Shown here in pieces: positions 1-8,497 of a stretch of 64,000 nucleotides of DNA (position 1 is the stretch's first letter; the number at the start of each line of letters is the position of its first letter). This DNA comes from JBFLXB01 sp964570625. GTDB lineage: Bacteria; Nitrospirota; Nitrospiria; 2-01-FULL-66-17. Where the stretch lies: assembly GCA_964570625.1 (NCBI GenBank), contig CAZMYW010000004.1, positions 62,001-126,000 of the forward strand. The letters run 5' to 3'. Below the pieces are notes generated by a model. The model was not told where the DNA came from. It was given only the letters and a program-made list of their open reading frames with translations, and searched no databases. Position numbers and translations under genes: made by a program.

Positions 1-380
1 CGCGGCACTGTTTCGTGGTCCACGGGGAAGACGGCCTGGACGAGATCTCGATTTCAGGCCCCACCCGGTTTTGCGAAGGGAAGGACGGGCGGATCGGGTG
101 TTACCATTTCGATCCGCGCGATGTGGGAGTGCCGCTCGCGCCGCTGGATGCGATCGCGGGCGGCGGGCCCGAGGACAATGCGAAGATCCTGCTCGGCATT
201 CTCAAAGGGGATCGCGGTCCTCGGCGCGACGTCGTGCTCCTCAATGCCGCGCCTCCGCTGGTGGCGTGTGGCAAGGCCAAGGATTTCGGGGAAGGTGTCG
301 CCCTGGCGGCTCGGTCCATCGACAGCGGCGCCGCGATGGAAAAATTCGAACGACTGAAGCAGCAGAGCCATTCGGTGTAA
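1..380 (+). CDS. trpD: Anthranilate phosphoribosyltransferase, C-terminal part (cut by window start)
   Basis: Transfers phosphoribosyl from PRPP to anthranilate, the second step of tryptophan synthesis from chorismate. Only the last ~125 codons are in the window. The readable part carries the family's C-terminal features: HGEDGLDEIS near the front, then GGGPEDNAKILLGIL and the closing VLLNAAPPLVACGKA stretch. It ends with TAA at 378-380, and trpC starts two bases later, so the genes are almost certainly co-transcribed. The upstream part and start codon lie outside. Identification rests on these motifs plus position directly before trpC. Confidence 0.93.
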   Translation, partial: RHCFVVHGEDGLDEISISGPTRFCEGKDGRIGCYHFDPRDVGVPLAPLDAIAGGGPEDNAKILLGILKGDRGPRRDVVLLNAAPPLVACGKAKDFGEGVALAARSIDSGAAMEKFERLKQQSHSV

Positions 381-381
381 C

Positions 382-1218
382 GTGTCGTTTCTGGCCGAAA
401 TCCTGCGTCATACACGCGCCGAGGTGGCGGGTCGCAAGAATGCGGCCCGCCTGTCTGACTTCAAAACCCGGATCGCGGATCTGGACCCTACGCGGGGCTT
501 CGAAGCGGCGCTCGCGCGTTCGGACGGCGGGCCGCTGCGGTTGATCGCCGAGATCAAGAAGGCGTCCCCGTCCCAAGGGTTGATCCGGGCCGACTTCGAC
601 CCGGTGCGGATCGCCACGACCTACGCGGCCGCGGGCGCACACGCGCTGTCGGTGTTGACCGACCGCCGGTTTTTTCAGGGCGACCTGACGTTCCTGGCCG
701 CGGTGCGCGACGCCGTGTCGCTGCCGATCCTGGAAAAGGATTTCGTGATCGACGAGTTTCAAATCTACGAGGCGCGGGCGCTGGGGGCCGATGCGGTCCT
801 GTTGATCGCTGCGGCGTTGGACGCGGGCCAACTTCGCGAATACGCGCTCCTCGCGCGGGAGGTGGGGCTGTCGTCGTTGGTAGAGGTGCACCACGAGCGC
901 GAGTTGGAACGCGTGATGGACACCGCGTCGTTGATCGGGATCAATAACCGCGATCTCGCGACGTTTGAGACCGACCTCGCCACCACGGAACGGGTGCTGC
1001 GCGAGGTGCCGGACGATCGGATCGTGGTGAGCGAGAGCGGCATTCGCCGTCGCGACGACGTGCGGCGACTGGCGGACCTCGGTGTGGATGCGGTGTTGAT
1101 CGGAGAGACGTTCATGCGTGAGCCGGTGATCGAAGACAAAGTCCGCGAACTGATGGGCGAGCGCGAACCCGCGGCGCCGTCGCGGGGCGACTCCGGGCGG
1201 CCGGAGGCGCGACCATGA
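382..1218 (+). CDS. trpC: Indole-3-glycerol phosphate synthase
   Basis: Ring closure of carboxyphenylamino-deoxyribulose phosphate to indole-3-glycerol phosphate. 278 aa, a normal length for a monofunctional TrpC TIM barrel. Visible family motifs: IAEIKKASPSQGLI (catalytic Lys region), LEKDFVID, GINNRDLATFETDL and VSESGIRRRDDV with the phosphate-binding end VLIGETFMR. The start is GTG at 382, chosen because it sits one base after the trpD stop and the product then begins with the usual helix MSFLAEIL. The 3' end overlaps trpF by 4 bases (ATGA), which implies translational coupling. The last ~25 residues are a charged low-complexity tail. Confidence 0.96.
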   Translation: MSFLAEILRHTRAEVAGRKNAARLSDFKTRIADLDPTRGFEAALARSDGGPLRLIAEIKKASPSQGLIRADFDPVRIATTYAAAGAHALSVLTDRRFFQGDLTFLAAVRDAVSLPILEKDFVIDEFQIYEARALGADAVLLIAAALDAGQLREYALLAREVGLSSLVEVHHERELERVMDTASLIGINNRDLATFETDLATTERVLREVPDDRIVVSESGIRRRDDVRRLADLGVDAVLIGETFMREPVIEDKVRELMGEREPAAPSRGDSGRPEARP

Positions 1219-1832
1219 CGGTGCGCGTCAAGATTTGCGGGCTGACTACGGTGGAAGACGCCTTGGTGGCCGTGGAGGCCGGGGCCGACGCGGTGGGCTT
1301 CGTGCTGTATAAGGAGAGCCCCCGGTGTATCTCCGTGGACCAGGCCCGGGAGATCGTCCGCCACCTTCCGCCGTTCGTGACCACGGTGGGGCTCTTCGTC
1401 AACCAGCCCACGCACTGGGTTCGCGTGATGTCCGAGCGGTGCGGGGTGGATACGTTCCAGTTTCAAGGCGACGAAACGCCGGAGTACTGCGAGACGTTCG
1501 GGCAGCGCGCGATCAAAGCGATTCGCGTCCAAGACGCCACGAGTTTCAATCGTATGGCCGAATACCGAGTCCGCGCGTTCGTGTTGGACGCGTACCGCGA
1601 GGGCGAATACGGCGGCACGGGTCAGCGGTTTGACTGGGATCTGGCCGTCCCGGCGAAGGAACACGGGAGCATCATCTTGGCCGGTGGGCTCACCCCGGAC
1701 AACGTGGCCGAGGCGGTCCGGCGCGTCGGACCGTTCGCGGTGGACGTGTCCAGTGGGGTCGAGGGTTCCGTCAGGGGCGTCAAGGACCATGGCAAAATCC
1801 GCGCGTTCATCCAAGCCGCCAAAGGCCGCTAA
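1215..1832 (+). CDS. trpF: Phosphoribosylanthranilate isomerase
   Basis: Amadori isomerisation of phosphoribosylanthranilate, the step between TrpD and TrpC. 205 aa, typical for a single-domain TrpF. It opens with VKICGLTTVEDA (catalytic Cys in KICG) and has GADAVGFVLYKESPR, then the phosphate-binding end ILAGGLTPDNVAEAV and the catalytic Asp segment FAVDVSSGVE. ATG at 1215 overlaps the end of trpC. The 3' end overlaps the trpB start by 44 bases, an unusually long overlap in this tightly packed operon. Confidence 0.96.
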   Translation: MTVRVKICGLTTVEDALVAVEAGADAVGFVLYKESPRCISVDQAREIVRHLPPFVTTVGLFVNQPTHWVRVMSERCGVDTFQFQGDETPEYCETFGQRAIKAIRVQDATSFNRMAEYRVRAFVLDAYREGEYGGTGQRFDWDLAVPAKEHGSIILAGGLTPDNVAEAVRRVGPFAVDVSSGVEGSVRGVKDHGKIRAFIQAAKGR

Positions 1833-3024
1833 CGCGAAGGCCCCGGAGGGGGCCGGGCACTTCGGTCTCTTCGGCGGTCGCTTCGTGCCGGAAACGCTCA
1901 TTCCGGCATTGGACGAGTTGGTGCGCGAGTACGAAAAGGCCCGCGCCGACCGGACGTTTCGCGCGCAGGTCAACGACCTCCTCGCGGCCTACGTGGGACG
2001 ACCCACGCCGCTGTACTACGCCGAACGGTTGAGCAAGGCGCTGGGGGGGGCGAAGATCTATCTGAAGCGCGAAGACCTCTGCCACACCGGCGCGCACAAA
2101 ATCAACAACACCATCGGGCAGGCCCTGCTCGCGAAACGTATGGGCAAACGCCGCGTCATCGCGGAAACCGGGGCGGGACAACACGGGGTGGCCACGGCCA
2201 CCGCCGCGGCGCTGCTGGGGTTGTCCTGCGACGTGTACATGGGCACCGAAGACATGGCCCGCCAGTCGCTCAACGTGTACCGAATGCGGTTACTGGGTGC
2301 GACCGTGGTGCCGGTGGACGCGGGCAGCCGCACGCTCAAAGACGCGATCAACGAAGCCCTGCGCGACTGGACCACCCACGTGCGGACCACGCACTACATC
2401 CTGGGCTCGGTGCTGGGACCGCACCCCTATCCGACCATGGTGCGGGACTTTCAATCGGTGATCGGCAAGGAAGCCCGCAGGCAAATCCTGCGGGTGGAGC
2501 GCCGGTTGCCGGACGCGCTGGTGGCGTGCGTGGGCGGTGGAAGCAACGCGATCGGGTTGTTCACCGCGTTTCTTCGCGACCGCCGCGTGCGGATGGTCGG
2601 CGTGGAGGCGGGCGGACTCGGTGTGTCCACCGGTCAACACGCGGCGCGGTTCGCGGGAGGACGCATCGGGGTGTTCCAAGGCACCAAAACCGTGCTGCTG
2701 CAGGATCCCGACGGGCAGATTCAGACTACCCACTCCGTCTCCGCCGGGCTGGACTACTCCGCGGTGGGACCGGAGCACGCGTGGTACCGCGACCTGGGCC
2801 GGATCGAATACGTGTCCGCGACCGACAAAGAGGCGCTCGAGGCGTTCGATCTTTTGGGCCGCACCGAGGGCATCATCCCCGCGCTGGAATCCGCGCACGC
2901 CGTCGCGCACCTCGCGCTGATGGCGCCTCGCATGCGCAGGCGCGACGTCGTGATCGTCAATCTGTCGGGACGCGGCGACAAGGACGTGCAGCAGGTGGCC
3001 AAGATCCGGGGGATCGAGCTGTGA
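1789..3024 (+). CDS. trpB: Tryptophan synthase beta chain
   Basis: PLP enzyme that condenses indole with serine to tryptophan. 411 aa from the ATG at 1789, the normal family length. The frame is open further upstream, but only as a shadow of trpF; homology begins at GHFGLFGGRFVPETL, residues ~24-38. The PLP lysine lies in HTGAHKINNT; the glutamate/glycine loop GAGQHGVA and the phosphate-binding segment CVGGGSNAIG are intact, and it ends with the NLSGRGDKD block. It overlaps trpF by 44 bases and trpA by 4, so TrpA and TrpB are probably made in a coupled ratio. Confidence 0.96.
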   Translation: MAKSARSSKPPKAANAKAPEGAGHFGLFGGRFVPETLIPALDELVREYEKARADRTFRAQVNDLLAAYVGRPTPLYYAERLSKALGGAKIYLKREDLCHTGAHKINNTIGQALLAKRMGKRRVIAETGAGQHGVATATAAALLGLSCDVYMGTEDMARQSLNVYRMRLLGATVVPVDAGSRTLKDAINEALRDWTTHVRTTHYILGSVLGPHPYPTMVRDFQSVIGKEARRQILRVERRLPDALVACVGGGSNAIGLFTAFLRDRRVRMVGVEAGGLGVSTGQHAARFAGGRIGVFQGTKTVLLQDPDGQIQTTHSVSAGLDYSAVGPEHAWYRDLGRIEYVSATDKEALEAFDLLGRTEGIIPALESAHAVAHLALMAPRMRRRDVVIVNLSGRGDKDVQQVAKIRGIEL

Positions 3025-3860
3025 CGCCGTCCGACAACCGCATCGACCGGACCTTTGCCCGCTTGCGCGAGCAGGGCGGGAAGGCGTTGATTCCGTATTT
3101 GATGCTGGGTGATCCCGATCTGACCACTACCGAGGACTGGGCGCGGGCGGCCGTGTCGGCCGGCGCGGACTTGCTGGAGATCGGTATTCCGTTCTCGGAT
3201 CCCCTGGCGGACGGACCCGTGCTCCAGCGATCGGCGGAACGGGCGCTCACGCAGAAGGTCACCCTGGCGGACGCGATTGCGCTGGTCCGGCGGCTCCGCG
3301 AAACGGTTCGGATACCCCTGTTGTTCATGACCTATTACAACCTGGTGTTTCAGTACGGCGATGCGCGGTTGGCTCGTGATGCCGCGTCAGCCGGGGTAGA
3401 CGGTTTGATCGTGCCCGATCTGCCGCCGGAAGAGGCGGGGGTGCTGGAGTCGGCGACCCGCGCCGCCGGGATACACCTGATCTACCTGATCGCGCCCACC
3501 ACGCCGTCGGCCCGCATCAAGGTGATTGCGGAACGGGGCAGCGGATTCTTATACTATGTGTCGTTGACGGGGATCACGGGTGCCAAGCTCCCGGCGCTGG
3601 ACGAGGTGGAACAAGGGGTGGCCAGGATCAGGCGCGTGACGAAGCTTCCGGTGGCGGTGGGGTTCGGCGTGTCCACGCCCGAGGAGGCGGGGCGAATCGC
3701 GGGTGTGGCGGACGGGGTGATCGTGGCGTCGGCTCTGATCAAGCGGCTCCATGCGCAACCCGATGCGCGTCGACGCCGTGAAGAGTTGATTGCCTACGTG
3801 GCCTCGCTCAAAGCCGCGCTGCCGCCGTCCCACGCGTCAGTTGCGGGCGGTTCGTCATGA
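3021..3860 (+). CDS. trpA: Tryptophan synthase alpha chain
   Basis: Cleaves indole-3-glycerol phosphate to indole, which is channelled to TrpB. 279 aa from GTG at 3021 (overlapping the trpB TGA as GTGA). The catalytic Glu is in LLEIGIPFSDPLADGP, which also contains the second catalytic Asp; the flexible loop and phosphate site are visible as YVSLTGITGAK and GFGVSTPEEA. The last ~20 residues extend past the usual barrel end. It is the last tryptophan gene of the operon and overlaps the following lipoprotein gene by 4 bases. Confidence 0.96.
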   Translation: MTPSDNRIDRTFARLREQGGKALIPYLMLGDPDLTTTEDWARAAVSAGADLLEIGIPFSDPLADGPVLQRSAERALTQKVTLADAIALVRRLRETVRIPLLFMTYYNLVFQYGDARLARDAASAGVDGLIVPDLPPEEAGVLESATRAAGIHLIYLIAPTTPSARIKVIAERGSGFLYYVSLTGITGAKLPALDEVEQGVARIRRVTKLPVAVGFGVSTPEEAGRIAGVADGVIVASALIKRLHAQPDARRRREELIAYVASLKAALPPSHASVAGGSS

Positions 3861-4207
3861 CGTTCCAAGCGGTTCGATACACGTTGCTCCTGATGGTGTT
3901 CCTGCTGCCGCTTGCCTGCGGCGGGGCGGGCATCGCCAACATGAAAAAGGGGACCAAAGTCACGGTGTCCGGGGAGATCGACAACCTCATTCACACCGAG
4001 TTGCCCTATGAAAAGGAAATGCTCTCCGTGGCCGCGGTGGGGTTTACCTCGGGACAGAGCATCGCGTTGATCGGCCTACACCCCGGTCTCAATAAAGGGA
4101 AACGCATCAAGGTGCAGGCCGAATTCTTCAAGAACATCCGCGGAACTGACGTGTTCCGCGCGATCCAGATCAGCACAGAAACTCCCGCGGAACCACGCTC
4201 ACCGTAG
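3857..4207 (+). CDS. Small putative lipoprotein downstream of trpA
   Basis: 116 aa, function not recognised. The first ~20 residues are a hydrophobic signal ending in a lipobox-like LPLACGG, Cys at about 21, so it is probably lipidated and exported. The mature part (VTVSGEIDNLI ... RIKVQAEFFKNIRGTDVFRAIQIS) has the alternating beta pattern of a small OB-like domain, but I cannot place it in a family. ATG overlaps the trpA stop by 4 bases, so it rides on the trp transcript; a link to tryptophan synthesis is not evident. Confidence 0.7.
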   Translation: MTFQAVRYTLLLMVFLLPLACGGAGIANMKKGTKVTVSGEIDNLIHTELPYEKEMLSVAAVGFTSGQSIALIGLHPGLNKGKRIKVQAEFFKNIRGTDVFRAIQISTETPAEPRSP

Positions 4208-4266
4208 CTGCCGATTGTCCGCCGCAAGACACGCCTCTTGGGACGGCGCCGACTGATCAGTCCACA

Positions 4267-4294
4267 TTGACAACACTTCCTGCTCCGATATAGT
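4267..4294 (+). promoter_or_regulatory. Sigma-70-type promoter candidate
   Basis: TTGACA at 4267-4272 and TATAGT at 4289-4294 with a 16-bp spacer, in the 136-bp gap between the trp operon and the lipoprotein gene at 4344. Full -35 match and 5/6 -10 match. It would start transcription about 40-45 bases before the ATG. Confidence 0.65.
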
Positions 4295-4343
4295 GGGCCC
4301 TATCACGACTGGGCTGGAGCGTAGGTGACGTGAGGGAGCAGCG

Positions 4344-5129
4344 ATGACCAGGAACGGTCGTTCTATGCGTGTTATGCGTGGCGTGTCTGGCGTGTTGTGC
4401 GGCGGCCTGTTGGCCGGAGCCCTGTTAGCGTGTGGCGACGAAAATTTGTTCGAAAGTCTCGCCGACGACAACACGACGGTTGCCGAGGTCGAGTCGGCGA
4501 AAATCGCCATCGACAACGGGAACTTCACTCAGGCCATCGCCACCCTACAAGGGCTGTGCGGGACTAGTACGACCGCGCCCACGTGCGACGCCGAGACCGC
4601 CAGCCTGCTCGCGTCGGCGTTCGCCGGACGTGCGGGTCTGAACGTGTTCGACCTGATCGAGAACTCGGTGGACGTTGCTTCCGGGACGACTCTCAGTAGT
4701 CTGTCGACCTTTTCCACGTTGCTGTTCTCGCCCACCGCCGATGACAAGAGCGATTTGCACGACGCGGTGGACATTTTGGAAAACCTCTTGACTCCAACGG
4801 CCAACCAGGATCTTCAGATGGCCATCTACGCCATGGCCGACGCCGTGGTGACTGTCGGGGTGGACTTGACGGGCGGATTCGACCCCACCACCGGCCTTCC
4901 TAACACGATTCCTCCTGACGCAGCGGCGGTTCAGGCGGTGGACGACACCGAAGGGACGTTGCTCCAAGTTGCCAATGACCTCGATCTCGCGATCCAGGGA
5001 CTTGCCGGGGCTGGCCTGGAAAACGAAGACCTCAGGAACGATATCGAAGAACTCGAAGACCTCATCGACTCAGACGATAGTGGAACTGTCGAGGCTGCTG
5101 AGATGAGGGCGTTCTTGGCGAATCCGTAA
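4344..5129 (+). CDS. Exported lipoprotein with C-terminal EF-hand-like loop
   Basis: 261 aa, family not recognised. Signal peptide with lipobox ALLACG (Cys ~30) predicts a lipoprotein. The middle is helical and Asp/Thr/Ala rich (for example IDNGNFTQAIATLQGLCG, which looks like a TPR-type helix pair with two Cys). Residues ~245-256, DSDDSGTVEAAE, fit the 12-residue EF-hand calcium loop D-x-D-x-S-G-x-V-E-x-x-E. GGGAG at about 4332 lies seven bases before the ATG at 4344 and fixes the start. The barrel gene follows after 25 bases, so the pair is probably an operon driven by the promoter at 4267. Confidence 0.72.
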   Translation: MTRNGRSMRVMRGVSGVLCGGLLAGALLACGDENLFESLADDNTTVAEVESAKIAIDNGNFTQAIATLQGLCGTSTTAPTCDAETASLLASAFAGRAGLNVFDLIENSVDVASGTTLSSLSTFSTLLFSPTADDKSDLHDAVDILENLLTPTANQDLQMAIYAMADAVVTVGVDLTGGFDPTTGLPNTIPPDAAAVQAVDDTEGTLLQVANDLDLAIQGLAGAGLENEDLRNDIEELEDLIDSDDSGTVEAAEMRAFLANP

Positions 5130-5154
5130 GCGGACTGGCATGGAGGCCCACTCG

Positions 5155-6219
5155 ATGAAACTGCGGTGGATCTGGATGGCGGTGTTGGGGGGCGTGGTTG
5201 CTTGGGGGACCTGCGGGCCCGCGTTGGCCGCAGAGTATCCCACCTTGTTTCGAGGGGTGCGTCCGCTCGGGATGGGAGGCGCGTTCCTGACGTTGTCCAA
5301 CGACGAAAACGCATTGTTCTACAACCCGGCCGGCTTGAACGACGTCCAGGGCACACACGCTGCGATCCTGAATCCATACGTCTCTGTGTCGGAGAACAGC
5401 ATCGGTTTTGTTCAAGATCTCATAGACCTTGAAGGAACCGATGAGGTGGCGGTGGCGGACCTGCTCAATCAGCATATTGGCGAGCACCAACATTCGCAGG
5501 CTGCGCTCTTCCCGAGCTTCTACACGCGCAATCTCGCCTTCGGGCTACTCGGAAGCGCGGTGATGGATCTGGAGGTCAGGAATCCGGCGAACCCGGAAGT
5601 GGTGACCGACGTCAAAGCGGACGTCGCAGGCCTCGTGGGCGTGGCCCACGGCTTCCGCCAGCAGGCGATCCAGGTCGGTGTGACCGCCAAATACGTGCGA
5701 AGGGAGGGCGTGAAGAAAACATTTCAGGCCGCAGATATCGTGGTGGACTTCGATCCGTTCGCGGATCGGGCGAAAGAGACCGACTTCGCGTTCGACCTTG
5801 GCACGAAGCTGAATATCCCGATCCTGCTGCGACCGTCGGTGGCCGTGGTGGTGCAAAACATCGGGGACCTCGATTTCGAGGCGCTGGGGGTGATTCCACA
5901 ACAGCTTCATGTCGGCGTAGGTCTCCATCCGGACTTTGGAGGGTTCTCCAACACGCTGGCGTTAGAGATCCACGACGTCACGAAGGAGATCGAGGGCGAC
6001 GACGACCTCTACAAACGGGTCCATCTTGGAGCGGAGATGCGTTTCCCGAAGATTCTCGCCGTGCAAGTCGGTGTCAACCAAGGGTACTACACGGCCGGAG
6101 CCGACCTCGACTTCGGGATTCTGACACTGGCGGCAGCCACGTATGCCGAGGAAATGGGGGCCGCCGCTGGCCAGCGGGCGGATCGGCGGTATGTTGCTCA
6201 GCTCAGTCTGGGCTTCTGA
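5155..6219 (+). CDS. PorV/FadL-like outer-membrane beta-barrel protein
   Basis: 354 aa with signal peptide MKLRWIWMAVLGGVV...ALA. The opening of the mature protein, RPLGMGGAFLTLSNDENALF followed by YNPAGL, is the signature of the PorV / UPF0164 / FadL-like barrel group. The rest alternates in beta strands and ends in LSLGF with a C-terminal Phe, as outer-membrane barrels do. An earlier ATG exists at 5140, but GGAGG at 5142-5146 sits eight bases before the ATG at 5155 and the signal peptide starts there. Substrate unknown; it may partner the lipoprotein encoded just upstream. A dispersed repeat starts directly after the TGA. Confidence 0.78.
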   Translation: MKLRWIWMAVLGGVVAWGTCGPALAAEYPTLFRGVRPLGMGGAFLTLSNDENALFYNPAGLNDVQGTHAAILNPYVSVSENSIGFVQDLIDLEGTDEVAVADLLNQHIGEHQHSQAALFPSFYTRNLAFGLLGSAVMDLEVRNPANPEVVTDVKADVAGLVGVAHGFRQQAIQVGVTAKYVRREGVKKTFQAADIVVDFDPFADRAKETDFAFDLGTKLNIPILLRPSVAVVVQNIGDLDFEALGVIPQQLHVGVGLHPDFGGFSNTLALEIHDVTKEIEGDDDLYKRVHLGAEMRFPKILAVQVGVNQGYYTAGADLDFGILTLAAATYAEEMGAAAGQRADRRYVAQLSLGF

Positions 6220-6342
6220 GAGCCTGTCCATGACCGGCCATCTGCGGCGTTGTCGCTGCGCGTCCGCTCCTCACGTACGACCCAGTACGCTGCGGTGCGG
6301 GCGCTCGCTCCGCCTGGCATCTGACCGTTCCTGAACAGGCTC
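6220..6342 (+). repeat. Dispersed intergenic repeat, copy 1 (short form, 123 bp)
   Basis: Bounded by imperfect terminal inverted repeats GAGCCTGTCCA ... TGAACAGGCTC. The core is CTCACGTACGACCCAGTACGCT, containing a CGTAC/GTACG stem. It starts directly after the TGA of the barrel gene. The same sequence recurs at 8331-8497, 14580-14744 and 44860-44983. Small ORFs across it are by-products. Confidence 0.85.
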
Positions 6343-6378
6343 CGCCGCCTCACGGGCGAGACGGCGTGTAGCGAGACC

Positions 6379-7053
6379 CTATTCGATTCTGCCGTCTACC
6401 ATTCTGATGATTCGATCGGCTTCCAAGGCGAGTTTCTCGTTGTGCGTCACGATGAGGAAGGTGGTGCCGCGCGCTTGATGCAGGCGCTTGAGCACCGCGA
6501 TAACGTCTTCCCCGGTGTGGGTGTCCAGGTTGCCGGTGGGTTCGTCCGCGAGGACGACCGGCGGTTCCAGCACCAGCGCCCTCGCAATCGCCACGCGTTG
6601 TTGTTCGCCGCCTGAGAGTTGGCCGGGCCGGTGCCCGAGCCGCGCGCCTAGGCCGACGCTGTCCAGGGTGCGGCGCGCGCGCTCGCGCATCTCAGGCTGT
6701 GCCAGTCCCCGGATCAATCCGGGCATCATCACGTTTTCCAGCGCCGTAAACTCGGGCAGAAGATGATGGAACTGAAAGACGAAGCCGATGGTCCGGTTGC
6801 GGAACGGTTCCAGCTCCGCCTCGCGCAGTCGATCCACTGGCACACCATCCACCGTGATCGTCCCCGCAGTGGGCCGGTCCAATCCTCCCAGCAGATGCAG
6901 GAGGGTGCTCTTGCCCGCCCCAGACGCGCCTACCAACCCGACGATCTCGCCGCGAGCCACGGTCAGGTTGATGCTGCAGAGCACGTCGATCGTGTCGCGT
7001 CCGATCGCAAAAGATTTGCGCAGGTCTTCGGTGCGGATGATGGGGTCATTCAT
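6379..7053 (-). CDS. lolD: Lipoprotein-releasing ABC transporter, ATPase
   Basis: ATPase that drives extraction of outer-membrane lipoproteins from the inner membrane to LolA. 224 aa, the usual LolD size. Walker A GASGAGKST, Q-loop FVFQFHHLLPEFTALENV, ABC signature LSGGEQQR, Walker B VVLADEPTGNLD and switch His in VTHNEK are all present; FHHLLPEFTALEN is characteristic of LolD rather than FtsE or MacB. ATG at 7053 lies 8 bases inside the 3' end of the permease gene, so the two subunits are co-translated. Confidence 0.93.
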   Translation of the reverse strand: MNDPIIRTEDLRKSFAIGRDTIDVLCSINLTVARGEIVGLVGASGAGKSTLLHLLGGLDRPTAGTITVDGVPVDRLREAELEPFRNRTIGFVFQFHHLLPEFTALENVMMPGLIRGLAQPEMRERARRTLDSVGLGARLGHRPGQLSGGEQQRVAIARALVLEPPVVLADEPTGNLDTHTGEDVIAVLKRLHQARGTTFLIVTHNEKLALEADRIIRMVDGRIE

Positions 7054-8296
7054 ACCGCAGCGCCTCGACCGGCGCGAGGCGGCCGGCCTGCCAGGAGGGA
7101 TATACCGTGGCGAGAAACGTGATCAGCAGGGCCGAACCCGCGACCACAATCACGTCGAAGGCATAGATCTTCACCGGGATGTGGCTGATGTAGTACACGT
7201 CGGCCGGCAGCGTGTAGAACGTTTCGATCGCCCAACACACCAGATATCCCAGCGGAATGCCGATCACCACCCCCACGCCGCCGATAATGAGGCCGTCCAG
7301 CATGAAGATCCCCATGACCGCGCGTCGCGTCGCGCCCATGGCCTTGAGAATGGCGATCTCGCGCGACTTCTCGATCACGATCATAGTGAGCGTGCCGATG
7401 ATGTTGAACGCCGCCACCAGGATGATCAAGACGAGAATGATGAACATGATGATCTTCTCGAGCTTAAGCGCCGAGAACAAGTTCCGGTTCATATCCCGCC
7501 AATCGCGCACCCAGTATTGCCCGCCGAGCGCGGCTTCGGCGGCGCGCGCCACGTCGGAGGCCCGGAAGATTTCGTCCACTTTGATCTCGATGCCGCTGAC
7601 CGCCGGGCCGAGCTGGAAAAAATCCTGGGCTTGGGTCAACGAGATGTACGCATAGGAGGAATCGTAGTCGTACATGCCGGAGTCGAAGATGCCGACTACC
7701 TGGTACGGCCGCAGCTTCGGCACCATCCCGAACGGCCCCATGGTGCCCTGGGGCGACACCACGTTGAGCGTGTCGCCCGTGAACACGCCGAGCCGCAGCG
7801 CGAGTTCCTTGCCGATGATGATCCCGAATCGCGGCGACAGCTCGGGTTTGTCCGGCGGCGGAGGAAACGCGGTGGCGAGGTCGGCCAAACGACCGTCGAT
7901 CAAGTTGCGTTCCAAATCCGTGACCGATCCTTCGGTTGCGGGATCGATCCCGCGCAGGACCACGCCGCTCACGTTGGACCCCGCGGTGAGCAAGACCTGG
8001 TTGAAAATAAACGGCGCCGCGGCCACCACGTGGGGAAGCCCTGCCGCGGTCTTGACCAACTCCTCATACCCCTGGATCGGCTGTTGGGCGCGGTCTACGA
8101 TGACGACGTGGGCGTTGGTGCCTAAGATCTTCTCCCGCAGATTCTCCTCAAACCCGCTCATCACCGCGAGCGTGGCAATCAGCGCCGCGACTCCGAGCGT
8201 GACGCCAGTGATTGAAATGAAGGTATTCAGCGAGATGGTTCGCTGGCGCCGCTTGGCGCGAAGATAGCGGAGCGCGATGAGTACTTGATAGGTCAC
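7046..8296 (-). CDS. lolC: Lipoprotein-releasing ABC transporter, permease (LolC/E family)
   Basis: 416-aa membrane subunit. It opens with the family motif IALRYLRAKRRQRTISLNTF, TM1 at ~25-45 and the MSGFEENLREKILGTNAHV start of the MacB-type periplasmic domain (~50-240). Three C-terminal TM helices of the FtsX type follow, with the coupling motif EIAILKAMGATRRAV. Only one LolC/E-like gene is next to lolD, so the transporter may be a LolC(E)2-D2 homodimer as in many non-enteric phyla. Start is GTG at 8296. Confidence 0.92.
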   Translation of the reverse strand: MTYQVLIALRYLRAKRRQRTISLNTFISITGVTLGVAALIATLAVMSGFEENLREKILGTNAHVVIVDRAQQPIQGYEELVKTAAGLPHVVAAAPFIFNQVLLTAGSNVSGVVLRGIDPATEGSVTDLERNLIDGRLADLATAFPPPPDKPELSPRFGIIIGKELALRLGVFTGDTLNVVSPQGTMGPFGMVPKLRPYQVVGIFDSGMYDYDSSYAYISLTQAQDFFQLGPAVSGIEIKVDEIFRASDVARAAEAALGGQYWVRDWRDMNRNLFSALKLEKIIMFIILVLIILVAAFNIIGTLTMIVIEKSREIAILKAMGATRRAVMGIFMLDGLIIGGVGVVIGIPLGYLVCWAIETFYTLPADVYYISHIPVKIYAFDVIVVAGSALLITFLATVYPSWQAGRLAPVEALRYE

Positions 8297-8330
8297 GTCA
8301 GTCCCTTGTTGTTTGAGATGCGAGATATCG

Positions 8331-8497
8331 AGGCCTGTTCAGGAGGGGCCAGATGCCCCCTTCGGGGACTTCCGCCGATTCGATTCCTGAAGGTGGGTCG
8401 CCAGGCGCCGCGAGCACCGAAGCGGAGCGTACTGGGTCGTACGTGAGCACCGGCTGCGCAGCGGCAACGCCGCAGATGGCCCGTCATGGCCAGGCCT
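8331..8497 (-). repeat. Dispersed intergenic repeat, copy 2 (long form, 167 bp)
   Basis: Ends AGGCCTGTTCA ... TGGCCAGGCCT are inverted repeats. On the minus strand it reads GGCCATGACGGGCCATCTGC and the core CTCACGTACGACCCAGTACG, matching copies 1 and 3. It carries an extra ~45 bp with a CCCCC-TTC-GGGG hairpin that copy 1 lacks. In the lysS direction it begins directly after the lysS TAG. Confidence 0.85.

Noticed and set aside
1630..1788. Longer N-terminus for TrpB starting at 1630
   Set aside because: This part is out-of-frame trpF sequence, Arg/Ser/Trp-rich; ATG 1789 gives the family length.
6220..8490. Small ORFs of the type MTGHLRRCRCA...HVRPSTLR in repeats at 6.2 and 8.3 kb
   Set aside because: They are translations of the dispersed repeat; their similarity to each other comes from the repeat DNA and there is no ribosome site or further coding signal.
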